A stretch of DNA of 53,446 nt from an archaeon (GTDB lineage: Archaea > Thermoproteota > Nitrososphaeria > Nitrososphaerales > Gagatemarchaeaceae): assembly GCA_021791695.1 (NCBI GenBank), contig JAJYWC010000001.1, forward strand, positions 1 through 53,446, given 5' to 3'. Position numbers and translations under genes: made by a program. A model generated the notes under the pieces. It was not told the DNA's origin. It saw nothing but the letters and a program-made list of their open reading frames with translations, and ran no database searches. Within the stretch, counting starts at the first letter, position 1. The number at the start of each line of letters is the position of its first letter. This document shows positions 8,601 through 16,630 of this stretch, one piece after another.

Positions 8601-8609
8601 GTTAAAACG
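8601..8609 (+). promoter_or_regulatory. TATA box of the 8632 tRNA locus
   Basis: GTTAAAACG sits about 26 nt upstream of the first tRNA base, the normal archaeal spacing. It suggests that the unusual tRNA locus is transcribed. Confidence 0.5.
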
Positions 8610-8631
8610 ACCTCCGGACCGGCCGAAAAAT

Positions 8632-8891
8632 GGGCCCGTAGCTCAGTAGTGGCCCTCGGGCGACGGCTGATACTACCCGCGTAAAGGAGGTCGGTGACAG
8701 GCTCGCCGGAGTTCGCTGCAAAATAGTGGCGAACCCAAGGCTGAGGTAACGTATGGTGGTCACGGTAACCATCAGATGGCAGCTCGATATTTATGCCCCA
8801 CTTTGGGGCACGGCATCCGATCGTTAGCTGAGAAACACGGCCGATTCTACCTCTCGAGTCCTCAAATGGGTTCAATTCCCGTCGGGCCCGC
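8632..8891 (+). tRNA. tRNA locus with ~180 nt of intervening sequence, anticodon unresolved
   Basis: The 5' end reads GGGCCCG-TA-GCTC and the 3' end has a T arm (ATGGG, loop TTCAATT, CCCGT) and CGGGCCC plus discriminator G. The acceptor stem pairs over all 7 bp. Between them are about 180 extra nt with strong hairpins, for example GTTCGCTGC/GTGGCGAAC (9 bp) and TGCCCCA/TGGGGCA (7 bp). One possible anticodon loop is CTGATA (Ile-GAT) at about 8666, but I could not find the 3' half of its stem or a clean bulge-helix-bulge. It may be a multi-intron tRNA, or a tRNA broken by an insertion. Confidence 0.6.
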
Positions 8892-9069
8892 GGACTCTGA
8901 CGTCGACGTTGGCCGTCTCGAGCTCTCTGAGCGTCTTTCCTACACCCGCCTCGCCGGCCGCTCCTCCTCCAATGATGGGGACGCCGCACTTCTCGTCGCC
9001 CTTGAGCGAGGGTTCCATCGGCAGCGTCGTTCCCGTGAGGGTAATGTACCACCAGTTCTGCAGGAGCAT
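8872..9069 (-). pseudogene. Short leftward open frame, possible gene fragment
   Basis: A 65-codon leftward frame that contains protein-like text (YITLTGTTLPMEPSLKGDEK, then GVPIIGGGAAGEAGVGKTL). I do not recognise the family. It has no visible promoter, overlaps the tRNA 3' end, and stands beside clear gene fragments, so it is listed as a probable remnant only. Confidence 0.3.
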
Positions 9070-9207
9070 TGCAATTCGTCACCTCATAATCCGGAGAGAG
9101 GGGTCGCGTTAAGGACCTCTTCAGCGAATCGTCCTCGGTCGAATCTAGCGCCTAGCGACTCGGTTGTGTAAAGAGCGTCATCGCAAGCGTTCTGCCGACA
9201 CGCTGTC

Positions 9208-9510
9208 GCCCAGGGGACGGCGTGAAGTTGAATATTATGTTCCTTCCCCTAATCATCGACTCTCCCAGCTCGAGCTCATTCTTCTCCTGGTTGACGACCT
9301 GAGGTCGGATTCCTCCGATGCCCCTCGCTTTTTCAAGGTCGCCATAGCTCAGGGAGGGAACTTTCATTCTGACCCCTCGTTCTCAGCAAAGACGTGCTTC
9401 TCCAGCAAGTATCTTTCGAATATCTGTGAACCTGCTCAGAACATAGAGTAGGGACGCCGTGCCGATTCCCCCGCCAACAATGATGGCATCGTACTTTTCT
9501 TTCGCTTCAC
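9208..9510 (-). pseudogene. Malate:quinone oxidoreductase-like fragment
   Basis: Reading leftward, KEKYDAIIVGGGIGTASLL and LYVLSRFTDIRKI match the N-terminal FAD-binding start of FAD-dependent malate:quinone oxidoreductase. A frameshift follows (LLEKHVFAENEGSE is in another frame), then a stop. After it comes KARGIGGIRPQVVNQEKNEL and IIFNFTPSPG, which belong to a later part of that family, so several hundred bases are missing between them. The gene is dead. It would have fed electrons from malate to quinone. Confidence 0.65.
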
Positions 9511-9618
9511 GCAGGGACAAACAGTCGTCACCGAACCCACTGATGATTCAGCAATCCTCTGGTCGGAACACCGCCCATCGAGCCCGGCCAGACCGGGCGT
9601 CCCTCGCCCCTTCGTCGA

Positions 9619-9845
9619 GTCAGTGCCAACCACCAAGCTTCATCGCGGCCACAACCCTCTGGACCGCGATGGTGAGCGCTGCTCTTCTCATATCGATATT
9701 TTGCCTCTCCGAACACTGGAGGACCTCGTTGAAGGCCTTCTTCATCTTGAGCTCCAATCTCCGGTTGACCTCCAGCCTCGCGAGGGTGGCCGCTACAAGC
9801 TGGGCGATAGTCTCGGCTTCGGGTTCCTGACCGAGCCCTGTCTTG
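9619..9845 (-). pseudogene. C-terminal fragment of glutamate dehydrogenase
   Basis: Reading leftward about 70 codons end with EVNRRLELKMKKAFNEVL, then NIDMRRAALTIAVQRVVAAM and KLGGWH-stop. This is the extreme C-terminus of Glu/Leu/Phe/Val dehydrogenases of the GDH type. The catalytic and nucleotide-binding parts are absent. It ends in a natural stop, so the loss is from the 5' side. Confidence 0.6.
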
Positions 9846-9890
9846 GGCTCGAATGTGCGATGTATTGAGTGAGCGAGTTCGTGGAAGAAG

Positions 9891-10361
9891 CTATCCCAGT
9901 CCTCCGCTTACGATGCTCGGAAGGTCTGTAGACCTGTTCACCTTCATGAACTTCGAGGCGACTTTCGCAAGCCGAGCGTCGTCCGTGACGAGTTCGCACT
10001 TTCTTGCCCTGGCTGCTGAAACATAGGCCGCGTCGTAGTAGCTCACCCTCTCAGCCCTTGCCAGATTTGCTACCGACAGATGGTCAAGTTCGGAGACGCT
10101 GATGACGTTCATGTGGTCCGTTGCTGTCTGAATCAGCGCGCTGTGCAGCGAATCTGCTTCTGCTGCAGATATCTTGTGGTGAAGCGTGCTCAGCTTCCAG
10201 AGCGCGTTGCCAGCTTCATAGATCGTGAGGTCGAGTATATCGTTTCCCCTGGCCAAATCCAGAGCAGAACTCCCTCGCGACACCAGAAGGTTGACGAGGG
10301 CGGACGCGTCGAACAACCTCGACTGCTTCGCGGGCGCCCTTTGTTCCCTAGCTGCGCTCAA
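9891..10361 (-). CDS. vapC: VapC-type PIN-domain toxin
   Basis: Probable ribonuclease toxin, 156 aa. PIN-domain acidic residues are visible: FDASALVNLL (first Asp), LTIYEAGNALWK (Glu) and YYDAAYVSAARARKCELVTDD (Asp cluster). About 15 extra N-terminal residues precede the fold, and an internal Met is not available, so the start at 10361 is kept. The start overlaps the vapB stop by 4 nt (ATGA), the typical arrangement for a toxin translated after its antitoxin. Confidence 0.88.
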   Translation of the reverse strand: MSAAREQRAPAKQSRLFDASALVNLLVSRGSSALDLARGNDILDLTIYEAGNALWKLSTLHHKISAAEADSLHSALIQTATDHMNVISVSELDHLSVANLARAERVSYYDAAYVSAARARKCELVTDDARLAKVASKFMKVNRSTDLPSIVSGGLG

Positions 10362-10585
10362 CGTTCTTCTCTGGTTTCACGAACCGCGGTGACGACATCC
10401 TTCTCGGAGAGCTTCTTCCTGAGGGAAGCGCTTATCTCATCCATCCCCCTTCTGAGTTCGCTTTCTTCTACTCTTTCGACCTCCGCCTCGAGCGCGCTTC
10501 GCACGAGCCCGCTGATGTTGATGCCGTGTCTGCGAGCTCGTTCCTTCAGCTCCCTCGGCACCTTCGCCGTAACTACTTCGGACAA
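10358..10585 (-). CDS. vapB: VapB-type antitoxin
   Basis: A 75-aa antitoxin with an N-terminal ribbon-helix-helix/AbrB-like DNA-binding start (VVTAKVPRELKERARRHGI, then ISGLVRSALEAEVERVEE) and a charged C-terminal tail that would wrap the toxin. Start is a TTG at 10585. A TATA box about 26-30 nt upstream implies leaderless translation. It would bind VapC and repress its own promoter. Confidence 0.85.
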   Translation of the reverse strand: MSEVVTAKVPRELKERARRHGINISGLVRSALEAEVERVEESELRRGMDEISASLRKKLSEKDVVTAVRETREER

Positions 10586-10590
10586 CTCGA

Positions 10591-10624
10591 GTATTACCGA
10601 GTGGTATTACTATTTAAGTAATAC
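10591..10624 (-). promoter_or_regulatory. vapBC promoter with repeated operator half-sites
   Basis: GTATTAC occurs at 10591-10597 and 10604-10610 and its complement GTAATAC at 10618-10624. Read leftward, CTTAAATAG between the last two is a good TATA box placed for a start at the vapB TTG. Repeats flanking the TATA box fit autorepression by the VapB-VapC complex. Confidence 0.6.
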
Positions 10625-10724
10625 TGTATCAGCAGGGCTTCTCGCTTGCTGCCCCGTTAGGGAAAGGCTCAGCTAATTCAGAACATGGAGCCCGGCATTA
10701 TGAGGCGGTTGGACGCGTAATATT

Positions 10725-12095
10725 GTGGCAAGCAGCACCATCAGCGCGGAGGACATGCGCTTCCATGCCCTCTACATCGGCTCGACCGGCGCCGGGAAGA
10801 CCAACGCTCTACTCTACTGGCTGCTGAGGCTCTTCGGCAGGAAGGATGTCGCTCTCGCTCTCATCGATCCCCACGTGGATGCCGCGTTTGACCTCGTCCG
10901 GACGATTCCAGAGTCAGAAAGAGGGAGGGTCGCCCTCATCGACCCCGAGTTCGTAACCTTCGGGCTCAACCCCCTCTCCCTTCCCGAGGGGATGCAGATC
11001 ACGAACCGGGTCCAGGTCATGCAGACGCAGGTCGAGGAGCTCTCCGCGCTACTCTCCGACGTGCTCAACACGGACGCGTCGACCGCCCCGAGGCTGATGT
11101 GGATCTTCAAGGGCGCCCTCTACTACCTCTACTCCATCTCGGACGGTCCGACCTTCAGGGACCTCTACCATATCCTCGTGGACTTCATCTCGCTCCCCAA
11201 GGAGACGATCGAGCAGATGCTCCATTCGAGGAGGATCAACGAAGAGATAATCAGGAGCACGATAGACGCCATCTCGAAGCTCCAGAAGGACGCGTTCGCC
11301 TCGGTCATCAACAGGATAGCGAACTTCGTACTGCCTCCCCAGTCGATAACATTGAGGACCTTCTGCGCCCGGATTTCCAAGCTCGATTTCAGCGAGATGA
11401 CCACGCCGGGGAGACTGACGATATTCAGGATAACCAAGTCGCTTCCTTACGACTTTCGCAGGCTCATCTCGGCCTCCATCGTGATGAGGTTCTACTTCGA
11501 GGTTGAGAAGAGGGCCGCGAGGCTCGAGAGGGCAGGCGAGCCGCCCTCCGCGAGGACTCCGATCATCCTAGCGATAGACGAGTTCCAGAACATAAGCGAC
11601 CTGAAGCTGCTGGATACAATCCTGTCGGAGTCGAGGAAGTTCGGGCTCTACCTGTGGATGGTCAACCAGAACATCCAGCAGATCAGGCAGGAGCTCCACA
11701 ACGCGATAGGCGGGAACGTCGGCCCGGTCTTCTGCTTCAGGGTGGGGGCCAAGAATCGCCTGAGAGGAGGCGAGCATCTCCTTCCTTGTTCTCGAAGCCC
11801 GTTGGAGCTACCTCTGTCTGCGTTCGAACTCCTTCTTCAGGCTCTCAAAGGATTTGTTCGCCAGGTCGGTCAGCAGCACTGTCGGCAGGGTCGGGCCGCC
11901 CGGGAGCCAGATGGCGCTCACCCCGTTGGCCGTGCACGCCGCTGCGGCACACGCGGAGATCCCGTAGCCCACGACCGGAAGGGATGTCGCTCCTGCTGCG
12001 CTCGCGAAGATGTGCAGGAAGAATTGTACGATCAGCGGGACCGACAGCGCGACCAAGAGGATGATTATCCTCTCGCGGGTCTGTCCGAGGGTTGA
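10725..12095 (+). pseudogene. VirD4/TraG-HerA-type secretion ATPase, C-terminus lost
   Basis: Coupling-protein-like ATPase of conjugation or type IV secretion. Walker A is STGAGKTNALLYWLL near residue 20, followed by LIDPHVDAAFDL, and Walker B is IILAIDEFQNISDLKLLD near residue 285. The arginine/Gln region MVNQNIQQIRQELHNAIGGN follows. Homology stops near residue 350 (FRVGAKNRLRGG, about 11765); the remaining ~105 residues are Arg-rich text lying antisense to another gene. The protein is therefore truncated or rearranged at its 3' end. No relaxase gene is seen nearby. Confidence 0.7.
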
Positions 12096-12113
12096 TGCGT
12101 TACGAGAGCTCAT
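11808..12113 (-). CDS. Small membrane protein of the decayed secretion region
   Basis: A 101-aa protein of unknown family with one clear membrane helix near the N-terminus (IIILLVALSVPLIVQFFLHI) and a second hydrophobic stretch rich in Ala and Gly. The C-terminus is charged (SFESLKKEFERRQR). A TATA-like CTTTTAAGC lies about 28 nt upstream of the ATG on this strand, which supports it over the opposing open frame. It could be a pilin-like or membrane subunit of the same element as the ATPases; that is inference. Confidence 0.5.
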   Translation of the reverse strand: MSSRNASTLGQTRERIIILLVALSVPLIVQFFLHIFASAAGATSLPVVGYGISACAAAACTANGVSAIWLPGGPTLPTVLLTDLANKSFESLKKEFERRQR

Positions 12114-12171
12114 GCATAGGTGGTTGATTCAGGCTTAAAAGACGAGGGCGGGGCGTAGATGATAGTCTTTC

Positions 12172-12786
12172 ATGAACGCGCAACCACGCGAGGTTTCCGG
12201 GAATCGCGACCCGCTGGGTGCTAGGCCGGACGCCGTGAAAGGAACCGTCCGATGGTACCCTTTAGTCGCTGCCGTTCTTCTCGCCGCCTGCCTCGCAGAG
12301 TTCTTGACAGGTTCCACCCCATTCCTTGGGCCCTTCACCAACTCGGCAGGCTTTGCTTTCAACGTCGGACTCTACGGAGGCGGGGCACTCTTGATCAGGG
12401 AGGCGACCATTCGGTGGAGGAAGCGGTGGGGAGCGGTCCTGCTCCTAGGAGGAGCATATGCCGTTGGGGAGGAGGGCTTTGCGGCCAAGACGATGATCGA
12501 CCCGACATCGCCGATCATCGGGAATCAGCTCTACATCCACTGGGCAGGGGTCAACTGGGTCCCATTGGCCGGCCTTACTGTGTTCCACGCGGCGTTCAGC
12601 ATTACAGTCCCTCTTCTCTTGGTGGAGCTACTCTTCCCGGAGACCAAGGGCCGGCGGCTGCTGGGCAACCTTGGGACGGTCGTTACCGTGGCGGTGTACG
12701 GGCTTACGGTGTTCGTGCTTACGTTTTTCCTTGGTGACCCCTACGTGCCCTCTCTCGGTGTCGATGGACAAAGTAATTGTCAGTAA
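12172..12786 (+). CDS. Polytopic membrane protein of unknown function, possibly truncated
   Basis: 204 aa with about five hydrophobic segments (for example WYPLVAAVLLAACLAEFL, LAGLTVFHAAFSITVPLLL and VVTVAVYGLTVFVLTFFLG). Acidic residues lie in a loop (GGAYAVGEEGFAAKTMID). I do not recognise the family. Its last codons (GVDGQSNCQ) run into the first of three palindromic repeats, so the natural C-terminus may have been lost when the repeat region or its neighbour arrived. It diverges from the small membrane protein gene at 12113. Confidence 0.5.
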   Translation: MNAQPREVSGNRDPLGARPDAVKGTVRWYPLVAAVLLAACLAEFLTGSTPFLGPFTNSAGFAFNVGLYGGGALLIREATIRWRKRWGAVLLLGGAYAVGEEGFAAKTMIDPTSPIIGNQLYIHWAGVNWVPLAGLTVFHAAFSITVPLLLVELLFPETKGRRLLGNLGTVVTVAVYGLTVFVLTFFLGDPYVPSLGVDGQSNCQ

Positions 12787-12869
12787 ATGGCGGTTATTTG
12801 ACCATGGTTGGACAAACTAACTGTCATTGAATTTCCGTCTTCAGTCCTGTTTGGACACACTTTTTGTCA
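12766..12869. repeat. Three spaced palindromic repeats (GGACA-N7-TGTCA)
   Basis: Three 17-nt copies: 12766-12782 GGACAAAGTAATTGTCA, 12810-12826 GGACAAACTAACTGTCA and 12853-12869 GGACACACTTTTTGTCA. Each is an imperfect dyad with GACA and TGTC arms. Start-to-start spacing is 44 and 43 nt, about four helical turns, so all face the same side of DNA. They lie 106-209 nt upstream of a ribbon-helix-helix gene in AT-rich DNA. Operators for that protein or iterons of a lost plasmid origin are the two readings. Confidence 0.75.
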
Positions 12870-12974
12870 CTTGTCTCTCACACACGCCAAGGCAAGGTTG
12901 GGTTTCTGTCGAAGGAAGAGCTGATTCGGAACAATCCTAATTAACATCTTCATGAATTATTCCTCTGTTTCTCT

Positions 12975-13511
12975 ATGGGTGAGCTAAGGAGGACCAGGAT
13001 CAAGTCTTATCGTCTCGATTCGGAAATCCTCCAAAGGCTGAACGTCGCATCTAAACGTGCAGGCAAGGCTGAAAATGCCTTCATTTCTGAACTCATTGAA
13101 GAAAGGCTGGCCATTGACCCTCTGATACCGGCCTTTAGCGAAATCCGAATGACGAGCTCCACATTCCAGTCAATCTTGAACGCAAGCAACATCGACTCCC
13201 TTGAAGCTACTGCTTCAGAGGTCGCCCAAAAGAACGTTCAATTGGCTTTCGAACTCTTTAGAAGCAACGGTCGTACTATCGATTTCGAAGGCTTCGTGAC
13301 AACTATCTTGGGCCGATATGCACGATGGTTCTACATAGAGGGCAACGCCAATCTGGCCCATGGATCGGTGACTCTACGTCACGAATACGGTCTTAAGTGG
13401 TCCAGATTCCTGAAGGCGTATCTTGTAAGCGCCTCCACAATACTTCAAGGCGGAAAACTCGATATCAAGACTAGCGACCAATTCGTCCGCCTTGGTCTTT
13501 CGAAATTCTAG
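12975..13511 (+). CDS. Ribbon-helix-helix DNA-binding protein
   Basis: 178 aa. The N-terminus RIKSYRLDSEILQRLNVASK followed by KAENAFISELIEERL is a ribbon-helix-helix domain. The rest is predicted helical with no motif I recognise. Composition is lower in GC than the core genes, as is the upstream 190 nt, which points to foreign origin. The three palindromes upstream are plausible binding sites. It could be a transcription repressor or a partition/replication protein of the element. Confidence 0.7.
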   Translation: MGELRRTRIKSYRLDSEILQRLNVASKRAGKAENAFISELIEERLAIDPLIPAFSEIRMTSSTFQSILNASNIDSLEATASEVAQKNVQLAFELFRSNGRTIDFEGFVTTILGRYARWFYIEGNANLAHGSVTLRHEYGLKWSRFLKAYLVSASTILQGGKLDIKTSDQFVRLGLSKF

Positions 13512-13607
13512 AGTCTCTTGCTCACTCGTCCTTCGCGTTCAGAAAAAGGGGGGAGGCCCTCGCGAGTCCAAACCTTCGAGACTCGGTCGAGGGACAATCT
13601 TTCCGAC

Positions 13608-14666
13608 TCAGGTCATTGCGAAGTACATGTAGTAGGGTGCTGGAGACACGATTGCGCTGCAAGATCCTAGCGTTAGACTGTTCGTCTCGCCGCTAGTTCC
13701 ACCGCTGAGGCAAGAAGAGGCCGTGTTGGTTCCTGCAGAGTTGTAGAGATACTGCTCTACTGTCAGAGATGGGCTTCCTGTGGGGCCGGAGCATGGACTG
13801 CCAGAGCCGTTGATGCAAGCGGCGTCACCTCCGCCATCCCCAAGGACATTCCACTCTGCATAGGTCCAGCCCGCGGCAAGGTCAAGGACGGTGTAGGCGA
13901 CGGCGACTGCGTAGCATGTGGTCGTATGACAGAACACGGCTTCGTCGTTCCCGCTAAGGTCTGCGTAGCCCTTCTGCTGATAGCTGGTGAGGCTTGATGG
14001 GTTTTCTTGAGGTGTCGTGTAAGTGACGGAGCTATCGGCGTAGCAGGATGTACCTGACTGTACCCAGGAAGTGATGCCGGTGTGGGTCGTTGGACACGCG
14101 GTAATCGTACCACTAACGTAGCCGATTAACCAGTATTGGATTAGGACTAGTCCGGAACTGCTGCCTGGGTCATTTGCGAAGATGAATTGTTCCCAGCAGT
14201 CTGCGTTCACGTTGCCAGTGTCTGATGTGTTGCATGTCCATGTGTTCGAGTTGTCCTGTATGCTGTAGTAGTTTGTTCCAAGAACACTGTCTGCTTCCGA
14301 CGAGAAGCCAGTCATCGCGCTGATGTATCCCTGGGATTCGCCGATGTGTCCCGAGGAAATCTTAGCCTCCCAGTCATTGCCGTTTCCTACGCTGAAGGGA
14401 GTCAAGCTTGTGGGGGTGGTACAGTTGCTTCCACCAGTTACCCATTGGAGACTGGGATATGTAGCTTGGAAGCAGCCTCCTGACAACGGAGTTGGTGTGT
14501 TGGTGATCTGCTGCTGCCAACTGGCATATTCGGCTGTTGGACCTGGAATTGATGTTGTGCTCGTCGAAGTCGTAGCGGCGGCTGCGGTGCCGAAGGACGA
14601 CATGACGAGGACCGCCAAGACGGCGGCTGCACTGAGACGGATTCCGAAGATGTGATTCGGATTCAT
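13608..14666 (-). CDS. Large secreted Cys- and Ser/Thr-rich protein
   Basis: 352 aa from the ATG at 14666, which gives a classic signal peptide (FGIRLSAAAVLAVLVMSSFG, then TAAAA). The mature part has many Ser, Thr, Gly and Asn and at least 12 cysteines, so disulfides outside the cell are likely. Aromatic-rich motifs recur (WEQFIFAND, IQYWLIGYV). Family not recognised. An upstream in-frame extension to 14720 lacks a signal and is rejected. Probably a surface or host/virus-facing protein; function unknown. Confidence 0.65.
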   Translation of the reverse strand: MNPNHIFGIRLSAAAVLAVLVMSSFGTAAAATTSTSTTSIPGPTAEYASWQQQITNTPTPLSGGCFQATYPSLQWVTGGSNCTTPTSLTPFSVGNGNDWEAKISSGHIGESQGYISAMTGFSSEADSVLGTNYYSIQDNSNTWTCNTSDTGNVNADCWEQFIFANDPGSSSGLVLIQYWLIGYVSGTITACPTTHTGITSWVQSGTSCYADSSVTYTTPQENPSSLTSYQQKGYADLSGNDEAVFCHTTTCYAVAVAYTVLDLAAGWTYAEWNVLGDGGGDAACINGSGSPCSGPTGSPSLTVEQYLYNSAGTNTASSCLSGGTSGETNSLTLGSCSAIVSPAPYYMYFAMT

Positions 14667-14825
14667 CAAGAAAGTCTGTCGACGATTTTCTATTAATGGC
14701 TGTGGCTTACAATGTAGCACGGTTGCTGAATCCAGAACAAACTACTCTCTCCTGAATTCCGTTAAATCTCTCGGATATTATGCCCCAAGAAAGAAATCAG
14801 GAATAGCCGCCAAGCCTGACGGCTA

Positions 14826-15353
14826 CTAGTTTGTCCACGTCCCTGGGAAGGTGAAGTAGACTACTGTCCCGGCATGATAGGAGTACCAGTCATCGACGAG
14901 TTTCACGCTGAAGCTCACGCTGACTTGGGATCCTGCCGTCTGGCCTGCGAAGGGTGCGGTGGGCACTGCGCAGGTTGCTTCGACGTGGGAACTTGCAGGG
15001 ATTCCGGCAGTGGCCGCTCCCCCAATCGTACCATTGACTGGATTCGAAAGCGTGGCGGTACTATTTGAACCACCTATAACTTCAGTTTGCACGACATGAC
15101 AACCTTCGAAGTCCAATGGGACGGTGCTATTGTTCACGATGGTGAATGTGCAGACACCGGTGGAGAGTGAACATGAGACACTCTCGGCGTAGAGTTGTCC
15201 GGTCAAAGCGGCGGGTGGGAATAGAATCGTAGTTGGACTTGGCGCGCTGCTCGAACCCGAAGGGAATATGGCCAGCGCCGAGGCGCCGACGGCTAGAGCG
15301 GCAACTACGGCTATGACAGCCACGATGCTTACCTCTTTCTTGTATTCGGTCAT
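14826..15353 (-). CDS. Membrane-anchored secreted protein
   Basis: 175 aa. One membrane helix close to the N-terminus (VSIVAVIAVVAALAVGASAL) after a short charged start (MTEYKKE), pilin- or anchor-like in layout. The outside part has four Cys (SVSCSLSTGVCTFTIVNNST; FEGCHVV; ATCAVPT) and a beta-rich profile. It is divergent from the winged-helix gene at 15495 and shares a 141-nt control region with it. Family not recognised. Confidence 0.6.
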   Translation of the reverse strand: MTEYKKEVSIVAVIAVVAALAVGASALAIFPSGSSSAPSPTTILFPPAALTGQLYAESVSCSLSTGVCTFTIVNNSTVPLDFEGCHVVQTEVIGGSNSTATLSNPVNGTIGGAATAGIPASSHVEATCAVPTAPFAGQTAGSQVSVSFSVKLVDDWYSYHAGTVVYFTFPGTWTN

Positions 15354-15401
15354 TTCTCGGATTTCACCTCCTCGGTCTTAGTATAGGAAGGGAGGGGATA
15401 C

Positions 15402-15458
15402 ATTGCTACGCTTTAGGAGAATCAATTGGCCTCTTGCTAATCTGTAGCAATATATACG
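15402..15458. promoter_or_regulatory. Divergent control region with 8-bp inverted repeat and TATA box
   Basis: ATTGCTAC (15402-15409) and its exact complement GTAGCAAT (15444-15451) bracket 34 nt between two divergent genes. The right arm runs directly into a TATA box (CAATATATACG). A regulator bound to the two arms would block the rightward winged-helix gene promoter, suggesting autoregulation. Confidence 0.5.
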
Positions 15459-15494
15459 ATTCCGCCCCCTTCTCATCCAAGGAGGGTAGAATTC

Positions 15495-15944
15495 GTGTCA
15501 GACCGGCCTTCGCAGGATGAACCTGGTTCATCTTTTGCCTCGTACGACCCTTACCTCAAGGGCACGACGTACAAGGTCTACCGGTACATGCTCAGGCACA
15601 AGGATCCCGTCGGAATCTCTCAGGTGCAAAAAGACCTTGGGCTTAGCTCCTCGTCAGTATCTCAATACCACCTCAAGAAACTGCTCAAACTAGGGCTAAT
15701 TCGGGAAGAGCAGGGTGGATATGTGGTCGACAAGGTCGTCCTAGAGAATGTGGTAAGGATTCGGAGGACCTCAATTCCGGTTCAAACGGGATACGTCCTC
15801 TTCTTCAGCGTCACCTTGGCTTTTCTCCTGTTGTTTCTCCGTCCGAGTGTTATCAGCTCGGTCTTTTTCTTCGCTGTCGTGATAAACGCTTGTGCTCTTG
15901 GAGTGTCTTTGTATGAAGCATTCAAGACGTTTAGGCGGATTTAG
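15495..15944 (+). CDS. Winged-helix regulator with two membrane helices
   Basis: 149 aa from a GTG. Residues about 22-80 form a winged helix (TTYKVYRYMLRHKDPVGISQ, VSQYHLKKLLKLGLI). The C-terminal half holds two membrane helices (GYVLFFSVTLAFLLLFL and SVFFFAVVINACALGVSL). Such membrane-tethered one-component regulators are known in archaea. It probably controls the divergent secreted-protein gene. The last 14 nt overlap the end of the convergent gene at 15931. Confidence 0.72.
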   Translation: MSDRPSQDEPGSSFASYDPYLKGTTYKVYRYMLRHKDPVGISQVQKDLGLSSSSVSQYHLKKLLKLGLIREEQGGYVVDKVVLENVVRIRRTSIPVQTGYVLFFSVTLAFLLLFLRPSVISSVFFFAVVINACALGVSLYEAFKTFRRI

Positions 15945-16533
15945 GCACTCCTTGATGGATCTTTGTCGCCCGTTCCCGAAATGAAGCCGAATCCGTCCCC
16001 AGCGCAGAATTCAGCTTCTTGAAATCCGCTATCACCATTGGGAGAAGGAAATCACCCGCCACAGCTTCCCCGAGGTTCACCGCGTAAACTCCGATGAGGC
16101 TGAAGATGTCTTTGACCTTGTCGTTCGCCTGCCTGACGAATGCCATCTGGTCATCGAGTTCAACCTTGGTTAGAATCCTCTGCCTTGCGATGGACTTGGC
16201 TCGTATCTGAATCGACTGCTCGAGTTCTGCGCATTGCGACCTCATCATGGACGCAATTCTGACCAATACCAACGTCATAGGCTTGCCCCTGATTCTCTTC
16301 ATCTGCCGGTTCTCTTCGTCAGGAAAGCTTTCAACATAACTGAGCTTCTCGAATCGCTTAGTCCTAAGCGCAAAGGTACTCCTAGAAGCGAAAGTGCTAA
16401 CCTCGGCGACTAGCTTATTGAAGCTCTGTCCATTCCTGGCATGCTTGCAGATGGCGTCAAGAATCTGTCTATCCAGTGAATCCAAGGGCTCGGGGCCAAA
16501 GACGACGGGAATCTGAGGTATCCCGACTGACAA
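15931..16533 (-). CDS. Winged-helix-like protein of unknown function
   Basis: 200 aa. The N-terminal 80 residues look like a winged helix (LDRQILDAICKHARNGQSFN, then FALRTKRFEKLSYVES). The remainder is helical, with a long charged segment and a final hydrophobic stretch (IFSLIGVYAVNLGEAVAGDF). Not recognised. Low-GC, like its neighbours in the accessory block. Confidence 0.55.
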   Translation of the reverse strand: MSVGIPQIPVVFGPEPLDSLDRQILDAICKHARNGQSFNKLVAEVSTFASRSTFALRTKRFEKLSYVESFPDEENRQMKRIRGKPMTLVLVRIASMMRSQCAELEQSIQIRAKSIARQRILTKVELDDQMAFVRQANDKVKDIFSLIGVYAVNLGEAVAGDFLLPMVIADFKKLNSALGTDSASFRERATKIHQGVPKSA

Positions 16534-16630
16534 GTCGAAGATTCAAGGCCTGCGTTCCGATAAAAGCATCGTGGTCATCCAGCCATACTAGCTGAAGCTC
16601 GTTTTAACCGTGAAATCACTCCTGCCATGA

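Noticed and set aside
12766-12869. CRISPR array
   Set aside because: Only three 17-nt dyad repeats, imperfect, with 26-27-nt spacers and no cas genes.
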